The notes: generated by a model from the sequence alone, not told the origin. DNA of 64,000 bases from Trichormus sp. NMC-1 (GCF_001858025.1 NZ_LZQD01000003.1:38260-102259), one strand, 5' to 3'; positions 8,131 through 18,900 are shown, numbered from the stretch's first letter. Numbers and translations: made by a program.

Positions 8131-11127
8131 CTAAGTACTAATTTTAGCCACTTGGGCAACAGCCGCTGCTAAAGCATCTGGTTCTACTGGTTTGGATATG
8201 TGCATTTGAAAACCTGCGGCCATTGCCTGTTGTTGGTCAAATTCTCCCGCAAATGCTGTCAGCGCGATTCCTGGAATTTGTCTACCTATATTTGACGACC
8301 AAGCCCTAATTGTTCTTACCAATTCATAGCCATCCATTTTTGGCATTCCAATATCACTAACTAACACATCTGCTTGAGACTGTATAAAAACTTCCAGTGC
8401 TTCAAATCCTGATGCAACTGTGGTAACTTCAGCCCCATACAGTTTCAACACAAAAGTAATAAAATCCCGTGAATCAGCATCATCATCCACAACTAAAATT
8501 TTAATCCCACTTAAATTACAAGATACATCTTGTGGCTTTTTCTCTGTTAGCATCTCTGGACTAGAAGATATTAATGGAATTCTGACAATAAAAGTTGCTC
8601 CCTGTCCTTCACCTGAACTATCAGCCTCTATAGTTCCACCATGTAACTCTACTAACTGCCGGACAATTGCGAGTCCCAACCCTAGTCCACCAAATTTTCT
8701 GGTGATTGAACTATCTTCTTGACGGAAATGATCAAAAATATGTGGTAGAAAGTCTGGGTTAATACCTTTGCCTATATCATTGACTGTGATTTGAGCCATT
8801 GAACCAACTTGCTGTAACCAGACTTCAACTCGCCCGCCTTGGGGTGTGAACTTAACAGCATTAGAAAGGAGATTCCAGACAATTTGTTGCAAACGTGCCG
8901 AATCACCTGCTACTTGCCCTATATTCGCTTCTAGGTGGGTTTGAATCGCAATTTCTTTAGAAGAAGCCGCTAAACTCACTGTATCTAATGCAGCGGAAAT
9001 TACAGTTGCCAGATTAACTGTAGAAATATTCAGAGTAAGTTTACCTCGGAGAATACGGGACACATCCAGCAAATCTTCAATCAGGTCAACTTGTAATTTG
9101 GCATTACGCTCAATACTGTTCAAGGCTTCATCAGTCTTAGCTTTGTCAAGTTTGCCAGTTTTCAACAGCCTAGACCAACCCAAGATCGGATTGAGTGGGG
9201 TACGCAGTTCGTGGGAGAGGACTGCCAGAAATTCATCTTTAATCAGATTTGCTTTTTCAGCTGCTTCACAAGCTGCTTGCTGTTGTTGTAGGGCATTTCG
9301 CAAAGCTTCCTCTGCCCGCTTTTGGTCGTCAATATCTGTACAGGAGCCAAACCACTTCATAATCTGTCCCTTGTCATTACGTAGAGGAAAGGCTCGTCCT
9401 AGATGCCAGCGATATTGCCCATCACTAGCACGACGAAAGCGGTACTCAATTTGATAAATTTTTCCTGTGCGAATAGACTCACACCAAAGATCCATACACA
9501 TTTGGAAATCATCAGGGTGCAGTACCTGTTCCCAGCCCCAACCTTGAGTTTGTTCCAAAGTCATGCCTGTGTAATCGAACCAACGCTGGTTATAGTATTC
9601 TAACCAACCATCAGGTCTAGCAGCCCAGAATATCTGCGGCATGGTATCTGCCAAAGTGCGGAAATTTAACTCGCTTTCTTGTAAAGCTTCCCTGGCTTGG
9701 ATATGGTCTGTAATGTCAGTGTTAGTACCGTACCATTTCACAATTTGTCCCTGTTGATCTCGCAAAGGTCGTGCTTGTCCCAAAATCCACCGATACTCCC
9801 CACTTGCAGAGAGCATTCGAGTCTCTACTTCATATTCGCTGCCATTCTGCACTGCTTGAGTCCAAACTTCTTGTACTTTTGGTAAGTCTTCTGGGTGAAT
9901 AATTTGCTCCCAACTCTCACTTTTAAGTTGTTCCACCGTTTTGCCTGTGAAATCGCACCACCGCTCATTATAATAATCAACCTCACCATTAGGCTCTGCT
10001 GTCCATACCTGTTGGGGAATAGTTTCTGTCATCAACCGCAATTGATCTTCACTTTGTTGCAATGCCTGTTGCGATCGCTCACGCTCAATGGCTACACCCG
10101 CTAAGTGAGATGCTCTCTCAATCAGTTGCTGTTCTGATTCTTCAGGAGAGCGAACTGTGGGATAATACAGCGCAAAGGTTCCCAATACCTCGCCTTGACT
10201 GTCGAAAATGGGCGTAGACCAACAAGCTTTCAGGTGATTATCTAGTGCCAAATCGCGGTATTTTTCCCATTTTATATCGTTGGCAATGTCTGAGACAATT
10301 ACTGTTTTTTTGGTATATGCAGATGTGCCACAACTGCCTACATCACTACCTATGGCAACACCATCTATTATGGCAAGAGTATATTTTTCAGGTAAGCTAG
10401 AAGTTACGGCAGGATACAACTTTTTTCCCGAATCATCTAATAGCATAATCGAACAAAAAACTTCAGCTAACAGCATCTCTATGGATTGAGTTAAGGTTGT
10501 TAAAACCTCGGCAAGAGAAGTACCAGTAGCAATTAGTTCCAAAATATAATTTTGCATCGATAAGAAGGCTTTGCTGCGGTTTTCAGATATAGTTTCTGCA
10601 ACTTGCTGCTCTAGCTTTTGCTTATCAATTTGATTTTGATTAGCGGTTGTTAATAGTTTTTTATTGCTTGTAATATAAACATCACGCTTAGATTGCTGGA
10701 GTTTAATTTCTGTAATATCAGTAAATGTAGTAACAACTGCGTAGGGAGTAGTTTTATTAGCTTGAAATAAAGGTTGGCAATTGAGCAATAACCAAACTAG
10801 CTCACCAGTTGGCTGATAAATTCCCATGACAATGTTTTTGCATGGTTTACCTGTTTGTAAACTAACTTGATATGGATAAGTTTCGGCTGTAAAAATCGAC
10901 CCATCTTCATAAACAGTTTGCCAAGGGGGTTTAAAGGGAGTCGTTCCCAGCATTTGCTCAGTTGTGTATCCAAGTATTCTCTCGGCAGAAGCATTACACG
11001 CCTGTATGGTGGTATCAGCAAGCTGGAAAATCATCCCCTCTTCAGTAGAATTAATTTCCTGTTCTTGTTGGGGTAATACGGATAATTCGGCAGCAATTTG
11101 CTCTGGGTAATTATTTTTTTTTGACAT
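8131..11127 (-). CDS. Hybrid sensor histidine kinase (PAS-GAF-PAS-PAS-HisKA-HATPase-REC)
   Basis: This 998-residue cytoplasmic kinase has no membrane segments. The order is PAS (about 25-140), coiled linker, GAF (about 190-350), PAS (365-485), PAS (490-610), HisKA with phospho-acceptor H639 (SHELRTPLNP), an HATPase domain with GLGLGLAIV, and a C-terminal receiver with D925 (VSDIGMPKMDG). The two central PAS domains are alike (TADTMPQIFW versus MTETIPQQVW) and each ends with a PAC segment (YGTNTDITD, FGSCTDIDD), so they look like an internal duplication. No cognate regulator is adjacent on the same strand. Signal unknown; the PAS and GAF domains suggest a small ligand, redox or light input. 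Confidence 0.93.
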   Translation of the reverse strand: MSKKNNYPEQIAAELSVLPQQEQEINSTEEGMIFQLADTTIQACNASAERILGYTTEQMLGTTPFKPPWQTVYEDGSIFTAETYPYQVSLQTGKPCKNIVMGIYQPTGELVWLLLNCQPLFQANKTTPYAVVTTFTDITEIKLQQSKRDVYITSNKKLLTTANQNQIDKQKLEQQVAETISENRSKAFLSMQNYILELIATGTSLAEVLTTLTQSIEMLLAEVFCSIMLLDDSGKKLYPAVTSSLPEKYTLAIIDGVAIGSDVGSCGTSAYTKKTVIVSDIANDIKWEKYRDLALDNHLKACWSTPIFDSQGEVLGTFALYYPTVRSPEESEQQLIERASHLAGVAIERERSQQALQQSEDQLRLMTETIPQQVWTAEPNGEVDYYNERWCDFTGKTVEQLKSESWEQIIHPEDLPKVQEVWTQAVQNGSEYEVETRMLSASGEYRWILGQARPLRDQQGQIVKWYGTNTDITDHIQAREALQESELNFRTLADTMPQIFWAARPDGWLEYYNQRWFDYTGMTLEQTQGWGWEQVLHPDDFQMCMDLWCESIRTGKIYQIEYRFRRASDGQYRWHLGRAFPLRNDKGQIMKWFGSCTDIDDQKRAEEALRNALQQQQAACEAAEKANLIKDEFLAVLSHELRTPLNPILGWSRLLKTGKLDKAKTDEALNSIERNAKLQVDLIEDLLDVSRILRGKLTLNISTVNLATVISAALDTVSLAASSKEIAIQTHLEANIGQVAGDSARLQQIVWNLLSNAVKFTPQGGRVEVWLQQVGSMAQITVNDIGKGINPDFLPHIFDHFRQEDSSITRKFGGLGLGLAIVRQLVELHGGTIEADSSGEGQGATFIVRIPLISSSPEMLTEKKPQDVSCNLSGIKILVVDDDADSRDFITFVLKLYGAEVTTVASGFEALEVFIQSQADVLVSDIGMPKMDGYELVRTIRAWSSNIGRQIPGIALTAFAGEFDQQQAMAAGFQMHISKPVEPDALAAAVAQVAKIST

Positions 11128-11378
11128 TTCGTAATTTTCCAGGTTTTAAATGTGTTTTTTCGCAAATATAATGATTTTTCTATAAATTACCCACTCTCAA
11201 TCCTATTTAACCCAAGTTGCTAGTTATCAAACTACGTGATTTCACAATCTTTTTATCCAGGCAATAGAATTGCAACTTCCTTTTATATCACTATCATAGT
11301 TAATCGCAATTTATTTTTTATTTTGATTTTCAAATCTTTTTTGTCAAACTCAATGACAAGCAATTAAGCATTCCCACA
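11128..11378. other. Gap without a gene
   Basis: This gap separates two genes on the minus strand and is AT-rich. It must hold the kinase promoter in its left half. No hairpin or repeat stands out. Confidence 0.5.
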
Positions 11379-12656
11379 CTAACCATCAATAAACTGCTTT
11401 GCAAACTTTATTGCTGCTTCTGGCGTTGAAACTTTCCCCTCAGCTTGGGCTACAGCAATTTCACTCAATATTTTTCCCACAAGTGGTGAAGCTGGAACAT
11501 TTAGTGCTATAATCACCTCTTTACCACTCACTAACGGTGAGGGGTGAGCTACCAAATCATCAGGGTTCAGGTAACGGTTGATTAAGGGTGCATAGACCCA
11601 TAGCGGATTATCGCCAGACATCGCCTCTACTCGCATATCATCTGCTAATGCTAAGGTGGTTGTAGCAATAAATACAACTCCCGCGTCCTGAAATAAAAAA
11701 TACTGTTCTCGTAGGGACAAATTAACTACTTTGAACTGTGGGAACAGTCTCAGGGCGATAATGACAGCGCGAATTTCTGCACGGCTATAGGTTAATTCCT
11801 GTAGTTCTATTTCTGCAAATTCTGGATTTTTGTGAACCAGACAAGCGAGTTTAGCAATACCTAACCAAGTAGTTTTGACGGTATCACGGACATAATTTTG
11901 CAATTCGTCCCCTAATTGTGGCCAGGTTTGAGAAATTAAAGTTGCGGCTTTGTCAACTGCGGCTAATTTAATTAAGCTTTCACGGGTAGTATTGGTAAAG
12001 AAAGTAGCTAATAAACCATCTTCCCACGCAGCGGTTAGCCAAGGTGTACCTTGAGAACTTCCTAACAGATAACCAATTTCCACTCTCACTCGTTCGGCGG
12101 CAACTTTACTAATATCTGCGGCTAAGGTACGAATAGTCGCTTGGGTAGCCTGTTCAATTGTAAAACCAAGTTGGGCGGCTTGACGATAAGCCCGCATTAA
12201 CCGCAAAGGATCATCTTGCAAATTAGCCGGTGATATCATCCGTAAGATACCAGCTTCTATGTCTGCACAGCCTTGGAGAGGGTCAATAATTTCTTGAGTA
12301 TGGGGATTATAAGCGATCGCATTAATTGTAAAATCCCTTCTATGCAAATCCGTGATTAAACTATCTCCTTCCTGTTGGGCAAAATCTGCCGTAGCATGGG
12401 GAAACACCACACGGGCAATTTTTCTTTCTGCGTCTAGTAAAACAAAACCAGCTTGATAATGATGAGCGATCGCACTCGCTACTTTTACAGCATTATCTGG
12501 GATAATAAAATCTAAATCTAAATATTCCCGATTTCTACCCAAAATCGCATCTCGTACCGCCCCACCAACCATGTAAGCTTCTTGTGGCAACCATTCCAGA
12601 CTAAAAGGCCAATTTTCGGCAGCTAGACGAGAAATAACTGAGTTACTCATTGTCAT
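11379..12656 (-). CDS. tRNA nucleotidyltransferase / poly(A) polymerase family (CCA or A-adding)
   Basis: This class II nucleotidyltransferase adds CCA, or A only, to tRNA 3' ends. The head domain shows GGAVRDAILG and the catalytic DLDFII aspartates within the first 60 residues, then RRDFTINAIAY and DPLQG, and the RNA-binding-helix motif DPLRLMRAYRQAAQLGF. The open frame extends to a TTG at 12665, but ATG at 12656 (MTMSNSV) has AGTAGG upstream at suitable spacing, so I chose it. Some cyanobacteria split CC- and A-adding activities between two proteins; sequence reading alone cannot say which this is. No HD domain was recognised. Confidence 0.87.
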   Translation of the reverse strand: MTMSNSVISRLAAENWPFSLEWLPQEAYMVGGAVRDAILGRNREYLDLDFIIPDNAVKVASAIAHHYQAGFVLLDAERKIARVVFPHATADFAQQEGDSLITDLHRRDFTINAIAYNPHTQEIIDPLQGCADIEAGILRMISPANLQDDPLRLMRAYRQAAQLGFTIEQATQATIRTLAADISKVAAERVRVEIGYLLGSSQGTPWLTAAWEDGLLATFFTNTTRESLIKLAAVDKAATLISQTWPQLGDELQNYVRDTVKTTWLGIAKLACLVHKNPEFAEIELQELTYSRAEIRAVIIALRLFPQFKVVNLSLREQYFLFQDAGVVFIATTTLALADDMRVEAMSGDNPLWVYAPLINRYLNPDDLVAHPSPLVSGKEVIIALNVPASPLVGKILSEIAVAQAEGKVSTPEAAIKFAKQFIDG

Positions 12657-12736
12657 AAAAATCAACCTACTAACTCATGCTGAATAGTTTGGCTTAAGCT
12701 ACATTAACTATAAAGGTTTCTGGAGTTGGTTCTATT

Positions 12737-12985
12737 ATGTGTATTTGCGTAAATTGCCACTATGTAGACCGTTGTGTAACCTACAACGCAGTAGAAGCAC
12801 AGCACCAACAGCCTCATTTGACTGAAACCCCCGATTTTGACCCAAATGAACCGTCCATTAATGTCAATATTCGCACAAAAGACGAAATAATTGAAATGGA
12901 ATGGGATGTGGTCGGTTGTCTCAGCTTTAAGAAAGAAATGGGTAAGTGGGCTAAATTACGTCCCGGTGAATTAGTCCCGACTTAA
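12737..12985 (+). CDS. ycf34: Ycf34 family protein
   Basis: This 82-residue protein starts MCICVNCHYVDRC, with cysteines at 2, 4, 7 and 13. This is the hallmark of Ycf34, a family shared by cyanobacteria and some algal plastids. Ycf34 is reported as an iron-sulfur protein linked to photosynthetic electron transport; the cysteine cluster fits this. The C-terminal half (VVGCLSFKKEMGKW) is also typical. It is divergent from the tRNA nucleotidyltransferase gene with 80 bp between them. A 20-bp palindrome follows the stop. Confidence 0.88.
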   Translation: MCICVNCHYVDRCVTYNAVEAQHQQPHLTETPDFDPNEPSINVNIRTKDEIIEMEWDVVGCLSFKKEMGKWAKLRPGELVPT

Positions 12986-13000
12986 GTTTTAGATTTGAGT

Positions 13001-13023
13001 AGGGGCGTATTGCAATACGCCCT
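13001..13023 (+). terminator. Palindrome after ycf34
   Basis: GGGCGTATTGCAATACGCCC is a perfect 20-bp palindrome 17 bases after the ycf34 stop. It is of the dispersed GGGGCGTATTGCAATACGCCC type common in Nostocales. It may terminate ycf34 transcription or be a neutral repeat. Confidence 0.5.
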
Positions 13024-13169
13024 TGAATTTAGACTCTATACCTCATTTATCTGCAATCTGCTGTATTTTAAGTTTCTTTATATATTTTATGTATCTAAAA
13101 CTGATACAATTATAAATTGTTAATTTCGCCAAAGTTAACTTTTTCATATTCTCAAAATCTATATTTACT

Positions 13170-13829
13170 TTGACAACTCAATTAGAACATCTCCCAACCA
13201 CAAAATACGCTTTAGCACTGCACACCACTACACCAGAACTAGGTTTAGTAATTAGTAATTTTGCAGATGATACCCGCGCCCATGTTTGGAATTTAGGACG
13301 TGATTTATCAAGTTTAATCCATCAATATATAATTGATTTAATTGCACCCCAAAATTGGGTAGACTTAGCTTTTATTGCCGTTGCTAAAGGTCCCGGTGGT
13401 TTTACAGGCAGTCGGATTGGTGTAGTCACAGCCCGGACTTTAGGACAACAATTAGAAATTCCCGTATTTGCTATTTCCACTTTAGCCGCTTTTGCTTGGC
13501 AGGAAAACAGCAAAAACCCAAAACCACAACCAATTATTGCCGTAGAAATGCCAGCACAACGAGGGCAAGTGTTTGGTGCTATTTATCAAATAGCCGCTGA
13601 TAATTCTGGCATCATCGTATTATTAACAGATACAGTATTTACACCAGAAACATGGCAGGAAACTTTAGCGAATTGGCATACAGAATATCAACTAATTAAA
13701 GCCACAACTGGATTAGCGGCAACTGTGACGAGTATTTTAGAATTAGCTTATTTAGATTGGCAACAAGGTAAACGTCCTGATTGGTCAGAGGCTTTACCAT
13801 ATTATGGACAGCATCCTGTAGATATTTGA
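13170..13829 (+). CDS. tsaB: tRNA threonylcarbamoyladenosine biosynthesis protein TsaB
   Basis: TsaB is the dimerisation partner of TsaD in making t6A37 in ANN-decoding tRNAs. The 219-residue product shows the ASKHA-like core AKGPGGFTGSRIGVVTARTL (about 74-93) and the EMPAQRGQVFGAIY segment typical of the family. The frame opens with TTG at 13170; no in-frame ATG occurs near the start of the conserved region, so TTG is accepted. It is preceded by a 180-bp AT-rich gap and followed by an unknown conserved gene. Confidence 0.88.
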   Translation: MTTQLEHLPTTKYALALHTTTPELGLVISNFADDTRAHVWNLGRDLSSLIHQYIIDLIAPQNWVDLAFIAVAKGPGGFTGSRIGVVTARTLGQQLEIPVFAISTLAAFAWQENSKNPKPQPIIAVEMPAQRGQVFGAIYQIAADNSGIIVLLTDTVFTPETWQETLANWHTEYQLIKATTGLAATVTSILELAYLDWQQGKRPDWSEALPYYGQHPVDI

Positions 13830-13911
13830 TCAACAAAAGTAAGCTACAATAAACAATAAAAACCATGACTTTTTCAAGAAATCGTCCATCTGAAAATTTT
13901 TACAAAAAACT

Positions 13912-14478
13912 ATGACACAGGCAGAAATTGCAGCTACATTAATCGAGTTATTTGGTGCAGAAGTCTTGCAAACTATAGCACCTGGTTCTTGGCAAATTGA
14001 AACTTCTGCTTTTCGGTTATTGGCACTAGTTTCAGAAGATAATAGTTGGCTGCGGGTATTGTTGCCAATTATGCCTCTACAAGAAGCCGAACCATTTTTA
14101 ACACAGTTCCTTGAAGCCAACTTTGATGATACTCAAGAAACACGCTACGCGGTTTATGATGGGGTAGTGTGGGGAGTATTTCAGCACAATAGCGGAACTT
14201 TAACTAGTGCAGACTTTGCTAGTGCGATCGCTCGACTTAAATCTTTATATGAAACTGGTCTCAATGATGTCTTCAATCAACTGATAGAAACTCGCATCCG
14301 GCAAATTGTTCAAGCTGCAAAACAACAAGGACAATCTCTACAAGCAACAATGCAAAATTTAGATCGTTTTTATGCAGAAGGATTATTAGGAGAAATAGAC
14401 CAAAATGCAGCAGTAAGAGAACAAGTTTTAACCGCTTGGAGAAATCGGTTAGAAAAACTTTGGGATGAGCAATATTAG
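13912..14478 (+). CDS. Conserved-looking hypothetical protein (188 aa)
   Basis: This is a soluble mixed alpha/beta protein with no signal peptide. The first 110 residues alternate strands and helices (RLLALVSEDNSWLRVLLPI, RYAVYDGVVWGVFQHNSG). The second half is helical (IRQIVQAAKQQGQSL, NRLEKLWDEQY). The first half resembles the YbjN/secretion-chaperone-like fold only in general shape. I do not recognise the family. Codon use and base composition match the neighbours, so it is probably a native gene. Confidence 0.7.
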   Translation: MTQAEIAATLIELFGAEVLQTIAPGSWQIETSAFRLLALVSEDNSWLRVLLPIMPLQEAEPFLTQFLEANFDDTQETRYAVYDGVVWGVFQHNSGTLTSADFASAIARLKSLYETGLNDVFNQLIETRIRQIVQAAKQQGQSLQATMQNLDRFYAEGLLGEIDQNAAVREQVLTAWRNRLEKLWDEQY

Positions 14479-14489
14479 TTGGAGATATG

Positions 14490-14516
14490 TAAGAATTCAG
14501 GAGTCAGGAGTCAGGA
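14490..14516. repeat. STRR heptamer (CAGGAGT)
   Basis: About three tandem units of the AGTCAGG heptamer lie directly after the hypothetical gene and lead into the inverted-repeat element at 14518. Confidence 0.75.
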
Positions 14517-14517
14517 G

Positions 14518-14644
14518 ACGCTTCGCAGACCTTTGGTTCAGAATGCTTATGAAATGAAGAATACAGAGAAGTAAGATTTTATCAAAATCATCAAAGTTGA
14601 CTAAAAAAGCCTTTATTCTCCTGAACCGCAGGTCTGCGTAGCGT
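14518..14644. repeat. Inverted-repeat element next to the copied receiver fragment
   Basis: The arms at 14518-14541 (ACGCTTCGCAGACCT...) and 14621-14644 are inverted copies over 24 bp with three mismatches. They enclose 79 bp of AT-rich sequence with no gene. The right end coincides with the first base of the copied receiver fragment. Confidence 0.75.
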
Positions 14645-14809
14645 ATGCTGATTCTAGATGTAGAAATGCCCTATACAAACGGGATTGAACTTTGCCAAAG
14701 AGTACGCAGCAATTCCCAATGGAGTGAGTTACCCATCCTCTTTTTCACCGTCCATAACGACGCAGAAATGGTGAATCAGGTGTTTAGCGCGGGTGCTGAT
14801 GACTTTGTG
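14644..14809 (+). pseudogene. Copied receiver-domain fragment of the hybrid kinase at 15901
   Basis: Bases 14644-14809 are identical to 17145-17310 (166 bp). The fragment encodes LILDVEMPYTNG through AGADDFV, that is, the phospho-acceptor region of receiver 2 (parent residues about 416-470). It lacks the start and end of a receiver fold, and the frame continues only into unrelated sequence to 14935. It lies 2.5 kb upstream of its parent. Non-functional fragment. Confidence 0.9.
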
Positions 14810-14857
14810 GAGATAATTAGGATTTTATTCCCAAATTACCAACTACCAATTATCATT

Positions 14858-15388
14858 TTAGCTGATAACGCTTGTCGTTTCTGGTTTTACTTCTGTTGGT
14901 TTGATACTGCCAGGAAAATGTATAATATGCACTGAACAAGGAGCATGGTGTAAAACATAATTACTCACGCTACCTAGTACTAGTTCCGTCAGTCCAGAAC
15001 GACCCCGCCGCCCCATTATAATCAGGTCAGCATTCCACGCTGTAGCTAATTGACAAATCATGCGACCAGGATTGCCAGTATTTTGAGTAAATTCCGCATT
15101 TATTCCCGCAGTGTTTGCTTGGGCGCATAAAGACTGTAACATCTGCAAACTTTCATTTTTGAAGGTTTCCCAGTGTTGTTGATATAATTTAAAACTTTGC
15201 TCATTCCAGCCCGGATAATAGTCAATGTTGGGAGCTATCATCAAATCAGGGCTACCCTCTTCTTCTGGAGATAGGACGTGCAGTAGCATTAACTTAGCCG
15301 ATGTTAGCTTTGCTAATGCTAAGGATTGCTCAAAAACAGACTGTCCCATTTCTGAGCGATCTAATGCAGCTATAATCTTGTTGAACAT
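14858..15388 (-). CDS. Universal stress protein (UspA family)
   Basis: This is a single Usp domain starting MFNKIIAALDRSEMG. The ATP-binding signature GRRGRSGLTELVLGSVSNYVLHHAPCSV lies at about residues 125-152 and fits the G-2X-G-9X-G(S/T) pattern. An earlier ATG at 15400 exists, but GGAGG sits 5 bases before the ATG at 15388, which fixes that start. The C-terminal 25 residues (KPTEVKPETTSVIS) are a polar tail. It is a close paralogue of the Usp gene at 24072, sharing the long insert after the second strand. It is transcribed divergently from the large hybrid kinase. Confidence 0.9.
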   Translation of the reverse strand: MFNKIIAALDRSEMGQSVFEQSLALAKLTSAKLMLLHVLSPEEEGSPDLMIAPNIDYYPGWNEQSFKLYQQHWETFKNESLQMLQSLCAQANTAGINAEFTQNTGNPGRMICQLATAWNADLIIMGRRGRSGLTELVLGSVSNYVLHHAPCSVHIIHFPGSIKPTEVKPETTSVIS

Positions 15389-15503
15389 AGATGCCTCCAT
15401 TACTGCTTACTTAATTTGTTTATAAGTCAAAAATTTGAGGAACTTGTGAGGATGGATTTTTCTCCTCAGTAGAAAGGTACAAATTCAAGATCACGATCTC
15501 ATT

Positions 15504-15640
15504 TTAGGGAACACAAAAAAAATAAATTACCCAAAACCAAAACCAAAACAAAAATTGTAGGGTGCGTCAGCGCAGCGTAACCCACCATTATTGCTTCAGT
15601 TTATAGTGGGTTACGGCCTACTATCCTCACCCACCCTAAA
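15504..15640. repeat. MITE-like repeat, family A copy 1
   Basis: It begins TTAGGGAACACAAAAAAAAT and ATTACCCAAAA, then GTAGGGTGCGTCAGCGCAGCG, a spacer, GTGGGTTACGG and CACCCTA. It shares this order with 55590-55710 and 58973-59146. The 15389-15900 gap holds this element plus AT-rich promoter sequence for the hybrid kinase. Confidence 0.7.
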
Positions 15641-15900
15641 AATTAGAGAATTTTTTATTTGGAAGTCCCTTAAGCTGGATATAAATGGATTATCGACATT
15701 ATTTATAATATTTCTCAAAAGTAAGCGTATTAATCTATATCTTTAGCTTGATATATTTTTAGAAAAATTAACTTAAATTAATACTTAAGATATACTCTTA
15801 AACTTATTTAAGTTCTTACCAATTAATCATAATTTATTCTAAAATAAAACTTTGCCTTATATCCAACTTTTAAAAGTATTACATCAGGAAAGCATTTAAG

Positions 15901-18900
15901 ATGAAGATTTTAATTGTGGAAGATGATGAGTTAAATGCCTATGCACTCACAGCAGTTCTCAATAACCAAAATTATGCCGTTGAACTGGCGACAGATGGTG
16001 ATGCGGCTTGGGATTTAATTACAGCTTACGATTATGATTTAATTCTTTTAGATGTAATTCTGCCCAAGCTAGATGGTATTAGTCTGTGTCGGAAAATTAG
16101 GTCTAGTGGTCGGACAGTACCAATTTTATTATTAACCGGATGCGATCGCTCTCACGAAAAAGCCATCGGTTTAGATGCAGGTGCAGATGACTATGTAGTT
16201 AAACCTTTTGACCAAGAAGAATTAGTAGCACGTGTACGGGCATTATTACGCCGAGGGAGTATAACCTCACAGCCTGTACTAGAGTGGGGCAATTTAAGAC
16301 TAGATCCTAGTAGCTGTGAAGTCACTTATAGCCAAAATTTACTTTCACTCACTCCTAAAGAATATGCCCTATTGGAATTATTTTTGCGAAATCATCGTCG
16401 GGTATTTAGCTGTGGCATGATTTTGGAGCATCTTTGGTCTTATGAAGACACACCAGGAGAAGAAGCCGTTCGCACCCATATCAAAGGACTGCGAATGAAG
16501 TTGAGAAGCGTAGGCGCTAATAGTGATTTAATAGAAACAGTATATGGAATCGGCTATCGCCTGAAAGCACTTGAACAAGAAAAGTTGCAAGAAACAGAAG
16601 AAGAAGATGCTGATTTGAAATCCCAGCGAACTTTGACAGCCATTGCAGATATTTGGCAGCGTTTTCGAGGACGAGTTGATCAACAAGTGAGCATCATAGA
16701 ACAAGCTACACAGTCAGCTTTAAACCCAGAATTGCGTTCACAAGCTGCCCAAGAAGCACACACCTTAGCAGGTTCTTTAGGAACTTTCGGTTTACCCTTC
16801 GGTTCACAGTTAGCCAGAAAAATTGAGAAGTTACTCAAATCTAGTAAAAACTTAAATGTAACTGATACGACCAACCTACAAAATTTGGTTAAGCTACTGC
16901 GTCATGAAATCCAAACTAAAAATCAGCAAAACCTATCACCACCAGCAGCTAACAGCAATAAAAAGTCCTTAGTTGTGGCAGAAGAATTAGCCCCAGAAGC
17001 AGCTAAAGCCAATATCTTGGTTGTAGACGATGACCCGCAAATTTTAGCATTATTACAAACCTTACTTACTCCTTGGGGTCTGCGGGTGATTCCTCTGAGT
17101 GACCCCCGTCAGTGCTGGGAAACTCTAGAAACTGAAAAGCCAGATATGCTGATTCTAGATGTAGAAATGCCCTATACAAACGGGATTGAACTTTGCCAAA
17201 GAGTACGCAGCAATTCCCAATGGAGTGAGTTACCCATCCTCTTTTTCACCGTCCATAACGACGCAGAAATGGTGAATCAGGTGTTTAGCGCGGGTGCTGA
17301 TGACTTTGTGAGCAAACCCATCATTGGACCAGAACTAGTAACTAGAATTCTCAACCGTTTAGAACGGGTAAAATTGCTGCGGCGCATGGCTCAAACTCAC
17401 AGCACTGCACTACAGCAGAGTCAAGAAAATTACGAACAGTTAGTAGAACTTTGTCCAGAAGCAATTTTTATTGAAAGTGAAGATAATTTAGTCTTTTTCA
17501 ATAGTGCCGCAGTAAAGCTATTTGGTGCAACAAAACCGACAGAATTATTAGGCAAATCATTACTTGACTTTGTACATCCAAATTCGCAAGTTGAGATGGG
17601 TGAACACCTCAAACATCTGAGAAAAATTAAAGAATCAATTCCCTTACATGAAAAACAGTTCTTACGGTTTGATGGAAACGTAATTGATTTAAAACTTGTT
17701 GCAGCTACTGTTAGTTATCAGGGCAAACCGGCATTACAATTTTTAGCTCGTGACATTACTCAACGCAAGCAGGCAGAGTTAGCTCTCCACAAAGCTAATA
17801 ATGAACTGGAATTAAGAGTGGCAGAGCGCACAGCGGAGTTAATGGCTGTAAATCATCATTTACGCTCAGAACTAGAGGAGAAACTTCGTACACAGGAAGC
17901 TTTACGGATTTCCCAAACTCGTTTTGAAGGAATTTTGGGTATTGCTGATGATGCGATTATTTCTATTGATGGTAATCAGGAAATTACTTTATTTAACCAA
18001 GGTGCAGAAAAGATTTTTGGTTATTTGTCTCCAGAGGTTATAGGCAAAAAGCTGGATTTACTATTACCAATGCGCTTTGCTGAACAACATCGACATCATG
18101 TGGTGGACTTTGGTAAATCTCCCAATCCTGCCCGCAGAATGGGCGAAAGACGCGAACTATTTGGTCGTCACAAAGATGGAACTGAGTTTCCGGCGGAGGC
18201 TTCTATCTCTAAAATAGATGTTGATCAGGAATGTGTTTATACAGTTATTTTGCGTGATATAACTGAGCGCAAGCAAGTAGAACGAATGAAAGATGAGTTT
18301 GTGTCTGTGGTGAGTCATGAACTTCGTACTCCCCTGACTTCAATTCACGGTTCTTTAGGAATGTTAGCTAGTGGAATGCTACCGACAGACTCAGCGCAGG
18401 GTAAACGCTTGCTACAAATTGCTACTGATAGTACTGAGCGCTTGGTGAGGCTAATTAACGATATCCTCGACATTGAGCGAATTGAGTCGGGTAAGGTGAA
18501 GATGGAGCAAGAAACCTGCAATCTGGAGGAGTTAATTGCTTCAGCGGTGAATATTATGCAGCCTCTAGCGGCTAAAGCTGAGGTGAGTTTATCCATTTCC
18601 AGCTTATCTGTTCAACTCTGGGCTGATCCAGATCGCATTGTCCAAACTTTGACGAATTTGTTGAGTAATGCGATTAAATTTTCTCCTGCTGGTGCTACGG
18701 TTTGGTTAATAGCGCAACAACAAGAAGATCAAGTACTGTTAACAATTAAGGATCAGGGCAGGGGAATACCCAGTGACAAACTGGACAGTATTTTTGAGCG
18801 CTTTCAACAGGTTGATTCTTCTGATTCCCGTAACCATGAAGGGACTGGTTTAGGTTTGGCAATTTGCAAAAGTATTGTGCAGCAACATGGTGGTAGGATC

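Noticed and set aside
14645-14935. Apparent 96-residue response regulator
   Set aside because: Only the middle of a receiver is present, copied from 17145-17310; the rest of the frame is unrelated and overlaps the Usp gene on the other strand.
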